Below are positions 22,233-34,200 of a DNA stretch of 64,000 nucleotides, piece by piece. Under the pieces are notes generated by a model, which was not told the DNA's origin, made no database searches, and saw only the letters and a program-made list of their open reading frames with translations. The stretch is from Mesodorylaimus sp. YZB2_4 (lineage: Eukaryota > Nematoda > Enoplea > Dorylaimida > Dorylaimidae). How positions within the stretch are numbered: position 1 is the first letter of the stretch; every line of letters begins with the position of its first letter. Where the stretch lies: the NCBI GenBank assembly GCA_030248295.1, contig JASANH010001117.1:162041-226040 (forward strand). The letters run 5' to 3'. The translations under genes and the position numbers were made by a program.

Positions 22233-25200
22233 ATGCCACGAGGAGGCCGTGGGAGTCGAGGAGGCAGAGGTGGCGGTCGAGGTAGAGGTAGCCGAGGTGG
22301 TCGTGGCACTGGTCGATCTGTTGGCGAACCACCTTCGTCAACTCGTCCGCGTCGTTCCCGCGGCAATGGTCGGCGGCCGTCGACTTATAATTCTCGTAAA
22401 CGGCCGTGGGAATTGGATGATGGTGAATCGGAGAATGAGAAAATTATAGCTAGCGATGACGAAGACGAATTCTTGGACGATGAGGATGACTATGAAGTGT
22501 ACGTTCCACGTAAATCTGCTCGCCGTGAAAACAAGGGAATCAATAATCGATCAAGGAAATCGATTAAATCTGATTCATTCGCGAATGCTGGTTTAGAAGA
22601 AGAAGACGAAGATGATATGCCCGGCGTAAATCGATATTTCGATGAACGCGATTTGGAAGATTCTGACGATGATGCCGCAAGTATTGGCTACGAACGAGAT
22701 GCATTCGATCGCGACGAGTTCGTGGTCGATAGTGATCAAGATGACGAGTGCGTCGATGATGATGTCTCGGAGTCATCTTCGATTAATCGTCAACGCCGAT
22801 CACGTCAGTCGATTTCAGCTAAGTTGGCACTAGAACCGATTCGTTGCGTTTGGGTCGATCGATCGGACGTTCCACAATTGGATTTGCCCGAATCGAGCGA
22901 AGACTTATTATTACCTAACGAATATGTTCTACGGGCACTGGATATTTATGAAACTTGTCGTCGTTTTGGTTCGATTGTGAAATTATCGCCTTTTTTATTC
23001 GAAGATTTTTGCGCTTGTTTATCGTCGCGTGATCAGAATCCACTTCTGGACGAAATCCACGTTTGTCTGTTACGATCGTTATTAAAAGACGACGAGTCGA
23101 ATCAAGTGACTTTGGGTCCTCAGGATTGTCGGGATAGCATCAATATATCGACGCACTTGTTAGATTCGTACACGTATGGTGAAGTGCTGCGACGATACGC
23201 GGATAGTGATGAGCGATTTATAGATTATGAAAGCGTACTGGAAGCGTTAACGTCAACCAATTACCCTTTTACGGATGTTGGACGACGATTGATCGTGCTC
23301 GAATGGTTGTGTCAGCAATTTCTAACGAGCAAGGCATTGAGGACGGAGTTGATGGGCGAAGGCATCATACAACACGACGATCACTGTCGGTGAGTCAAGT
23401 GTGGGTGCGCAGGAATGGGAATACGTCAGACGTGAGGCATCTTTGACTAGTGAGGGGAGAAGAAAAGGTTTTGGGACTGTCTTGGTCATGGTTTACCACC
23501 ACCAAATGCTGGTCCACAACTCGAACGTGGTGGACAAAATAATTTACCTGGCCGCGAGTTGAACGCTCGCCAGTAATTGCGCATCCAGCGTGAAAGGCAA
23601 TTGTCTAACGCACCTCGGCTACGAGCGGCGGTCACCAGTTGTACGTGCGTGGTGTCGTGACTGGTTGGGGCAGACGAATGGGAGATGGGTACTACTTTTA
23701 CCTGGTGCTTGGTGGAGAGTGCACTCCAGGGCTAAGGAAGACATAGATGACAATCATTTTTACCCAGGCGGTAGTCGAGCCCTCCCCTGTAAGTGCGCAC
23801 CTATCGTGAGAGCCAGACGCCCACCCCTAGGCCACGACCCGGGGTTGTGAGAGTGCTGGTGACCATTGATGACGGTAATCGAATTATGTGGGAGTTGGTG
23901 GCATATTTTACTAAAACCCGTGAAATGGCTTGATTTATTCCCAAGTTTATAATTGGGCTGCAAGCTAAAACTGGAATGAGATAAGAGTCTTAGCTTCCAT
24001 GTTTAATTTCAGCGAATGTGGCAAACTGGGAGATTTGCTATGTTGTGACACGTGCCCAGCCGTGTACCACATGGACTGCTGCAATCCACCAGTTGAAGAA
24101 CCGCCTTCGACTGGATGGCAATGCGAGATTTGTCTTCTACACGACGTGAAAGGCGTGACGGATTGTCGAAGTGAGCAGGAGAAGTGTGGCCAGTCGATTC
24201 GACAGGATCCATTGGGTTATGATCGTCATGGAAGGCGGTATTGGTTTTCGGCAAGGCGACTGTTCGTGTAAGTAGGGGTGGGGGACAGATTGGACAGATG
24301 GGTGGAAACCAGGTACAGAGTATGGGTATGAACCCGAATATCATGCATACGCCCAGTACACATGATATTGAGGACCAGCATCCGAAACCTAGCGCTCGGC
24401 CAGAGGGGGGTCTAAAATTTTTTAAGGCCTTAAAAGGGGAGGGTCCAGGAAGCAAAAACACAAATTTTTTACCATTGCGTTATGAACTTGTTTCATTAAT
24501 AAGGCTCACACACGGCGCGTAAGATGATTTTTTTAAACCCCAGGTAAAAATTGAAATTTTTTTTAATTTCCCAGTTTGAAACCTCGAAATTCAACCTTCA
24601 GGTTTTCCCTGGAAGATTATTTTCCCCCTGACTTTTACATGTTTTCTGGACAAAAATCAAAATTATTCTCTAAATTTTCACGACTTGAACCCTGAAATGC
24701 AATTTTTTAGTTTTTGCTGATTTTGGCTCAAAGATTCTCATTTTCCCCGATTTTCGCAGATTTTTCGCACAGTTTTCAAACTGTTTTTAAGGTTTTTAAA
24801 CCGGCACCAACCCTGCTCAGCCTGAGCCCTGTGATCGTACTGCATTCCGTTGCTTGCGCACACGGTTTGGAGGCAGCAATATTCGTTCGACAGAGAAGGT
24901 CTCACGTTGGTTTTAGCGTCCACGTTTTCTAGCAGGGGCACAAGTTTTAAGTCTGACAGTCTGGCCGGCACTGGAGTTCAGTCCTCTGTGATAATGTTAC
25001 AGCTCCTTGAATATCGGTTATTCCGCGCAAGCAAAACTCAATGAGAGGCGTTTCGCGCAAACCTCTCACTGCGCTAGCCAAGTTTACCTCCCGACTGTCA
25101 TAAGGTTCTTGCACCTGAGCATCAGTTGGCGCGGCAAATTTAAAAATATTTGATTGTCAGCGAGCTGACTCCTACAAAGTTACCGAGCAGCCTCTGTTCG

Positions 25201-28200
25201 CTGAGTTTTCTTTACTTCGAGAATGTGACTTGTGCTTTATAGCTTACTTGCACCCTTGCTCCAGACCCTGCCCCGCCAAAAGTCGCGGCTGGGTCAGAAT
25301 CGCGGTGGGGCTCACCAACTTTTGGCTCATCGAGGATGGGGGGGGGGGGTCGGGATTTCCTTAGCTTTCCCATAGGGGGTCACTAATTTTTGGCTTGTCT
25401 GGGGGGGGTCAGACCCGTTTTTCAAAATTTTAACATTGCAAAATTGACAATTTGTCTAGCGTAGAGGGGGGTCACGGGGCTACACTCCCCCCCCAGTTTC
25501 GGATGCTGTTGAGGACGCCTTTAACGGCTGTGTGAAGCTTGGCTCAAAAACTTACTTGAAAGGAGCCAAGATCGTTGGAGGAATAACCTGATAGTCATTT
25601 GTGGTTTTCGGCTGAACATATCCTAAATATTCAATTGTGAGCCTTGGGCTCTGATGGCGTCGAATACGGAGGAGCGTTTTGAGGGGGAGTGTTGGCTCTT
25701 GCCTGTTTATCACATTTGGCAAGGTTTTCTCTGAAATATGGACACTGTGTAACATGATATTGCCTTCGATTTTAGCGAAGACGACAAAACGGGCCAAATT
25801 TTTTATTATTCCTCGTTGGCTCAATTGCGTCAGCTGTTACTTCTGTTGGACGAGAAAGACTTAGAATGTGAGCTTTGTGAATCTATAGTCTCGATCGGCA
25901 ACATGATTTTAAAGCAAATGGCAATGACCGAGGAATTGACCGAAGAAAGGTATGGACGAGCTTTAGAGAAGAATCTCGTTCAGAAGACGATGCCGTGGTA
26001 TTTATCGATGGATAAGAAAGAACGATTGGACGAGACGAGGATGATGGATGTGGCGAAGGATGAGAGATTGGAACCAGAGACGACTATGAGGGGATTGTTG
26101 AAGAGGATGGATGTTATTTTATTCGATGGTGAGTAGTATGCCAAGTTCATAGAAAGTTCGAAGTCTTCGGACAACTTATAGAGTAGGAATTTCTGAGAAT
26201 TCTGGGACATGGTCGTTGGAATTTCATTTGGAACAATGTTCTTACAAGGTTGAAAAAGTCAGGGAATCCAAATTTTCAGGGACAGGGAAAATTTTTGTGC
26301 AAAAATCTGGAAAACTGTTAGCGGCTGAATTTTAAGCATTCAAAGTTAGAATCATCTACTTCTTCGGAGGGCCTGTAAATCAACTCAGTTGAAGTTGGTT
26401 TAGTAGAAACACCCCAAGAAAAAAATCAAAATTTTTGAAAAAATCCAGGAAAATTATTTTCCGCGCCTTATATAAACCCTGTGGGAGAAAAATTGTTTAA
26501 AATAGTGGGTCCTTGAAGAACATGGCGACGATGTGTGTGTTGATGCATATGGTGACAGTAGATGGCTTTGAGGCAGATAGTTCAGTAGAGCTAAAAGCGT
26601 TTTCTTCATTATCTGGCTCACTATTGAGAGATACCTGCTCATTCAGTCTTTTCGTTATAGTGCGTATTGTTTTGGAGCAATACGATTCGACTCCAACGTT
26701 GAATAATACGTCCACGCTTCCCATGGGAAACTCCGATGCCATGTCTTCGAAGATAACCCGCAGTCGAACGGGCAGTCTGCCGCTGTCACGATTAGCCTTG
26801 GATCCGAAATCGAAAGAATTCGTTCTCAAAGATGAAGATTCGAACTCGAATGGAAATGTGGTCGTGGAGAATGGGCTTGTGGGTGGACGGAAAGAAGACG
26901 AGATAGTAGTGGCTGATGGACAAGCGACGAATGGTGTCATGATGAAATATTTCTTCTACGATACAGGACCATTTTTCAAATTGGGTCAAGATCGAGAATT
27001 TATGGTAAGAGGCTCTGAGACAGTGGGTGTAGGAGAAGGAGAATTTGAGGATGGCATCGCTCGATAATGTTGTCGAGGTTCGTCTCGCGATAGCTTCTGT
27101 ATACGACACTGGCATTTTGGGGCGTCGCCCTTCAGGGTGATGTTTCAGCCATGGATCGAGTCGGAAGACTTTGGTTGGATGCCCTGGGTTTCTTGGAATG
27201 GTGTGAAAGGATCCAGACTGATTACAATGTTGACTGGTGAAGGGTAGGTTGGCTGGGTCATGTTGGTCTTTGGTTGTGGGTTATCCTATCCATTATTTTG
27301 GTTAGAGCCGCTTGCGAGGATGAAATTGCGTGTTGATATTTACATACCATTTGACATAATGACTGCGAAGTCATGTCCCCTAATTCCACATATGCAGGCC
27401 ATTGCTGTGTCAAAGCTAAACCAGTCTGGTTGTCGGTAATCGTGATCTCTTGTGCGGGTTTCAAATCGTATCATGTTTCTGAGATTATAACGGCTTTCTG
27501 CTTTTTTAGAGGTACAACAATCAGTACACTTCAAATCCGTTATCGAAGAGTCCGTATCAACGAGCCGAAGAGCGTCGATGGGCCAAGTACATGTCTAATA
27601 GGTTCCTGATGGATGAACAAGGCGAGTTCAAAGTAAGTGGATGGAAGATCTGTGGGACCGGTAGCGGCAACAGTGTTGGTACAGTGTCTTATCAAGGCAG
27701 GCACACATTACGATCCTTATGCAGCGTTCATAGGATGCTGGGAAACTCAGGAACCCTTTTAAGTATCTAGAAAACATGGAAAAATGGGACTTTTGAAGCC
27801 AAAAGCAGAGGCTACATCTTGAGGTTTTAAATCTTTAATAACCCTCTGTCTCTCTACGCATGTTGATCACGCTAAAACTCAGGTGACAATCTGAAAATAA
27901 TCCAGGGAGAAACCGAATTTTTTCCAAAAAATTTGGAAATTTATGAACCTTGTGGCAGGAGAGGCGATTACATTTTCTCTAATTTTCTTAGTGGCCGTTG
28001 GATTTGGCGACTAGTCAAAATCATTTGGTTCGTATGCTTAAGTCGACGCTGTTGACGGCAGTAAATCGAATCCAGCAGTCGTTCGTGCATCCTCGGCTGA
28101 GCAATAAGGAATCGTTTTACAATTGGCGAACAGAATTTATTAATAAGGTGAAGAACGCGAATGATTTTGGATCGTTTTTGGCAACGTACGAAGCCCATAT

Positions 28201-31200
28201 GAGGCCGATTTTGCTCAGCGATACGTACAAATATGGACTGGGTAAGCGAATGGGGAGAGGTGAGAGTGAAGAGATTAGTGATTTTGAGGAAGAGGAACAG
28301 GTATGCTTTGTATGTGTCCGGGGAATGAGAAGTAGGATGCCTTGTCAGGATTATGCGATCTGTGAGAACGAGAAGTAGACTCTGGATCATAGTGCAATAG
28401 ATAGCTTCCATTTTAGGTCATACAAAGTTCTATCGATCGACGCCCGATGATCGCGAAGAGCGTCAGCTGAAAGAGAAACAGCGGCGCAGAGAGGCGGCTC
28501 AATTAAACGAACGGTGTATGGCTGATCCGAATGAGCCGACAACGTCCCTGATTTGGGTCAAGTACTCGTTGCTCGGCGGACCACCTGCGCACCAGATTTG
28601 GAAGAAGCAACGCGATGAAGCGTATCGTGTTAATGGCGAAGGAAAATTAGGAGGATGGCTGTGGATAAGAAAAAGTAGGAAATTTAAATGGACGGAACCT
28701 GGACAAGCTGGCTTGGCGGCTGGGCCATTGTGGCAGTGCGAGCATGGAGAGGTTATCGACGCCTTGCTGATGGATGTGCAATGCGGTGAGTGTTTCTGGG
28801 CTGTTACTGGGGGGGGGGGGGACATGTTTGAAAGGCGGTTAAGAGCCTTGTTTAAACTGTTGTAAACTGGGTGTCGAAAGATCACATTTGCCTGTCGCAC
28901 TGGATGAATGACTGCACAACATGCAAATTTCTGGAATACATCCTGGCCTATTTCCCCCTGTTATAAAGATGTGATGGAGATCAGCTAAGTATTTGGTCAC
29001 AGACGAGTGATCGTAAGTGTTGTTGTCAACTCAATCAAAGAACTTTGACTCAAAGAACAGAGACTTTGGTGAACTTGCACTTTGTCCGCAGATGTTACAT
29101 TTGGAACATAAGTTACTAGCGGCGCTTGCAGTTAGCTACTCTTACCGGGTCTTCCCTGGCGGAGCTTTATTTATTCTGCATTTCAGGCTATATCGAAAAC
29201 GAAGCTGCTGCGATCGATGGGCACATCGATCCGATGACGGGCGAGGAAAAGCAAGCTACGACTACTTACCTTCAAACGGCGCCGCCCGTCGGTCTGTTGC
29301 CTGGCCAACAACCGTTATGTTCCGATTTGCCTGTTGATTTCGATGAGAGCAACGCAACGTTTGAAGTGAACCGTCCAAAAGCTGTGGCTCAGTTGGGGCT
29401 GTTGCATCACGTGGATACGATCAATGTGAGTCTGGGATTGGCTCAACATTCGGTCTACTACAAAGTGGCGAAGAAGTGCAAGTGCTTGGATCGATTGCTG
29501 TTGTATCGGATGAAGCAAGAGGAAGAAGATGGCGCTGGATTGAAGCATGATGATTGGGAGAAGAGAAGGAAAGCATTGGAGCTGAGAGGTGCTTGTTATT
29601 CGTGCGATTGTCGGCGAGGCGGGACCAGAGAAGGTGGAAACGATATGTGCTACAGTGCGGATTGCCGACGTTTGGCAGAGTTGAAAGAGATTGAGAACGA
29701 GTCGGCGAGTGGTGCTCATCGATTGAAAGTACCGCAACCGACCGTGATTGGGGCCACGGGTCAAAAAGTGAAGAGAACGAGTTGGAAAATATGGATGAAG
29801 GAGAATTCGGTGGCTGTACCGCCAGGGCCAATAGTGCATACGTTCAGGACGAATTCGATGCAATCGAAGACTGAATCAAATGTGTTGATCTTGCCCAAAG
29901 ATGTGAGCAAAAAATTGGCGAGAAAAGCGGGTGTAATTGAAATTGTGGAAGGATTCAATCACACTGGTGAGTGAGGTTTTGTTTGTTAGGAAGGTGGTGA
30001 GGTGGTTAATACTGAATAACTTTCCATGATTATACAAATCCAAGTTATGAAGGTTTTTATGAAGGCTGCTTCGATTGCCGACTTGCGATTTTCGCAATTC
30101 ATGAATTTGTGGCTAGTATTGAACATCACTGGGCTGGGGTTCGATTCCCAGGCAGGATTCGGGGGTTGTTTGTGTGCTGGTTGGTTTGGGGAAGGTGACA
30201 TGCACTGGTCGAATGATCGCATGCACTGGTGAGGGTTCTTTTTTTGTTCCTCACTGCTTTTGTATTTCAGCCAAGTCAAGTTCTCAGGTATGGCCATACC
30301 CTTGTATGAGACCAACGTTCCAAACGTGCTGGCGTTATCATTTGCAAAAGGCCGATTCGTTGCACGCCATGGCTTTATTGCTGCGCATACTTTATCACAA
30401 CATAAAGTGAGTGCGCTATTTATTATTGGGTGAGGGTTTCGAGGTTTTGAGTCCTTGTCCCACTAATTTTTTATGGCGCTGTTACTTGACTAATGATAAA
30501 AAGCTGCGCTCATTGATTTTAGATGGGATCAGATCTCTATAAGTCGCGAACTGGACACAATATATACCAAGAAGTTCGAGAATAGTAGTATCGTGGAGCA
30601 GAGGATCTTATGTGGTCACCAATTCCTGGCACCGTATGGGCTTCGTATGCGCTTCTTAGTGCAAGTGATTCGAGCTTCCAATGATTATCGATCGTCTCGT
30701 GGATTTGTCACATCAGATCGATATGCGGCTGTCGAAGAAGTGACGAGCGATGAGGATTACGAAGAGGGGGACGAGGATGGTGGAGATGATGGCGATGTGG
30801 TGGAGGAGAGAGGTGAAAGGGATTTGAGGGCGAAGGGAAGGCTGTATTAGTGCATTATGGAGACATCCGGATTTGAGGGTAGTGTTCGGCCGAGGATGAC
30901 TTTTTTCGAGGTCGAGGTCCGATTCTTTCGATCCGAGGTCGAGGTCGTGGTTGGCAGTCGAGGTTGGGTCGAGGTCGAGGCTCGAGGCTCGAGGTTTTTG
31001 CTCACAGTCCCCAACTTAAATTTGTAATGCTTCCTGCAAGTTTGTGTGGATTTCCATTCTTTTCTGACTGTATCTTCAACAGACAACTCACCCACTGGCA
31101 TAAAAAGGCAAGGGATATGGACGAAGCAGTTCTACACAGTGATTTAATTAAGCTAGCAGAAAAATTGCGCAAATTTTTGCGTGCGAGGCACAGTGCGTCT

Positions 31201-34200
31201 AGTCTTATAACTGGGAAACAGCTTATTGATTGCATCTTTCTTGTGAACCTCGAACCTCGGCCGTTTTTCCTCGAGGTCGAGGTCGAGGGCTTCGGCCGAA
31301 CACTATTTGAGGGGAGACTCTACTGGTGCATTATGGAGACACCATCTGCTTTCGGGAGACATCTGGAGTTTCGAGGAGACACCTATCGATGCGTGTTAGG
31401 TGCCACGGGGAACAGGGTAACCTATTTCCGTTGTGCTGAGGAAGTAGGCCGTGATCATTCGCGTGCAGTAGCTGATGGCGTAAGCTTCAGCGCCACACTT
31501 GGTGGAAATTTAAAGCATATTTTGATCAGTTCGGAGAGAGACTTGACGAGCAGGCGTGGCTGCCAATGAGCAAAGGTTCAGGTGTCGTCCAAAAAGGATG
31601 CACAAAAAGAACGTTGAACTTACTGACAAGTATCCTGATTAACCATCACTCTGACGGCAGTATGATTTTCGGCTCTTTTATAGCACTGTCCTCCGGTTGA
31701 CCTGACCTCAGACTCAACAGTAAGAAAGAAAAGGGACGAAAGGCAGGAAATGAAAAACACAAAATACGGGTGTCTCCATAATGCACTAGTACCGGAAGGG
31801 TGAATGATGATGGTGGGAATCCTTGAAGCCAAAAGGCAATGGCTGCTTACAGGAGCAGGCTGTGGTGAATTGATGGATTAGGGGGACACAACCAGGCTGT
31901 TACATACTGTATATGGGAACCTTATGCAAGTGCTCGTGTTTGCCTGTAGGTACCTAAATAAACGTATCGAAAACTTTACTAGCCTGATTTCAGGTTCGAC
32001 GAGCCGAAAAAATGCGCCTTGGAGTCTACGAGAACGCAAACCGCAACAAAGACAAACCCGTCCTAAAGATTTCGAGAAATCGGATAAATGGATGGATGAT
32101 GAAATGCTGACGTTATGGGAGATCAAAAATTATTGGCTCAGGTATGATTATGCTGGAAAGGATGGGCAGTGGACGTAGTGTGGGAGCGGGGCGCGCTTGG
32201 TGGATAAACTAAGTTGAATTCGTACGCTCTTGAGTTCCCAACGCTCGGTGTCATATTTGTGTCTTTTCAGAAAGGAACGTGATGCCAGGACAGCCAAGCA
32301 GGCGATGATCAATAACCAAGTGCGATCTATGACTGCGGCCGGGCGCAGTGCTGTGGTGGCAAGTAGGCCGGTACTGATGGGAACTAACCGAGGAAACTCG
32401 CAACGGCCGATTGCAGGTACATCCTTTGGATGTGGTAGACGAGTGAAGGGGCGAGAGGGGCGGGGTTGAAAATCTGACAGTGCATGTCGAAGGGAAGGAT
32501 TCAATCAATCGATATGACTGACTTTTAGCACCCATCATGTCCATTTTAGGAAACCAAAGCGCTGCCAGTGCATCTGATGTCGCCTCTGGTCAAGCGGCGC
32601 CTGTGTTACATCCAGAAGTTAGGACGAGTGAACAAGACGATGGAGAGTCAGTGCAACAGATCGCCATATTCGCACCCGAGCCGAACACATCGATTATAGT
32701 GGATATTGGCAATGGAAATCGTCTACTCGTATCGAATATGCCGGAGACACCGGGTGGTCCATGCGTGTTATCTGTTCAGAACTTGGCGACGCCGCAACAG
32801 CAGCAAGAGGTTGCTGAAAATCGATCCGTACCATTATTGACGCCATCTTCGAGTCTGGTAACACCAGCCGTTAATAGCAATGTATATCGACCTCGTGGCA
32901 GAATATTGAATAAAAATTTGATTCGTTCGCGGCAATCGACTGCGGTCGTGCAAAATCGAGCAACGGCTGGACCAATGGGAGGAAAGCAGAACAGGACGCT
33001 ATCGTTTAATCGGACACTCACGCGCGATGAATCTTTTGGTGATGGTAGATCGAATAATGGATTCGACGAGGAATCGAACTTTCCGTTTATGCAAGACGAC
33101 CTGTACGTGGATGAGGAGGTGGCTCATGATGACGACGGGGTTGTACAATGGATGGATAATTCGAGCGAATCGGATCGACGTGGTGTCTATGCACCAGCAT
33201 CGGGATCTACGGGTCGACGCAATGATGCACGAAGGGCGGGTCGTGCATTAGATTTGAAGATGGTGCCTGATGAATGGAAATCGATGAGTCGTGAGGATAA
33301 AAAGAGGTATGGTGGATGTGATGGGGAAAAGGGGATGTGAGGTGAGTTGATAGTACCAGCTGGAAGGGTGCTCTGTTCTCAAGGGATACTGCTTGTTTGT
33401 AATATATCTAGGAATCATTCTAAAAGTTTGATGAAAGGTTGATTTTCAGATACCAAGATTGCAAGGCGGTGCTAGCGCGTGTTGTTGATCGAGTCGTAAC
33501 CGACGAGCGTATACGTCAACGAGGAGAAGCAAAGAATCAACCAAAGATGAATCGAATCGAATATTGGCGCAATTATCGATTAAGACGTAAAGTTGAACGT
33601 ATTCAGAATCGAGAAGTGGATATGCGAGCTGAAAAATGGGTGAAGGAAGTCGCCAAACGACGGAAGAATATAAAGATATTCGTGGAGAAGGAAGTACAAC
33701 GGCATTTGACCGATGGCGTATTGGAGAAAGTGGTCAAGGAGAGAACATTGTTGGGATGGCCACCGGCCAAGCGTAAGTGAACTGGGAAGGCAAATCGGTT
33801 ACAGAGTGGGAAGGAGCATGACTTAAGTGGTAGCAGGGGTAATCCGTTGAATATCGGGAAGGAAAGGGGGTAGTCAGATGAGGCTTATGCTTAGATTAGG
33901 AAGGAGCAGGCTGTGGTTTCTGGGTTATCTCTGCAGCAGCACCTTGATTTTCTTTACTTCGAATGTTAAAATTTTATATGACGTGCTAGATTGGTCTCTG
34001 CGTTACATACCTTGAAATGGTGTGGACCAAGCGTTGTGCTCCGCAGTCAAGTTGCTTATGAACGCTGCTCATTTTGGTTGTGCCTTATTTTAGGTCCATT
34101 CAAGCGTGTCGCTCCAATACAGCGCAACGCATTCTCGCCTACATCGCCTTCGTCGGACTTGAATACGTCAGTCCCAATGGCCAAGCGTGCACGAGTCGAT

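Noticed and set aside
26513..26660. Extension of BPTF exon 4 upstream to the first ATG of the frame
   Set aside because: Splice phase and the ATAG acceptor at 26657-26660 fit the exon start at 26661; the upstream codons show no similarity to BPTF.
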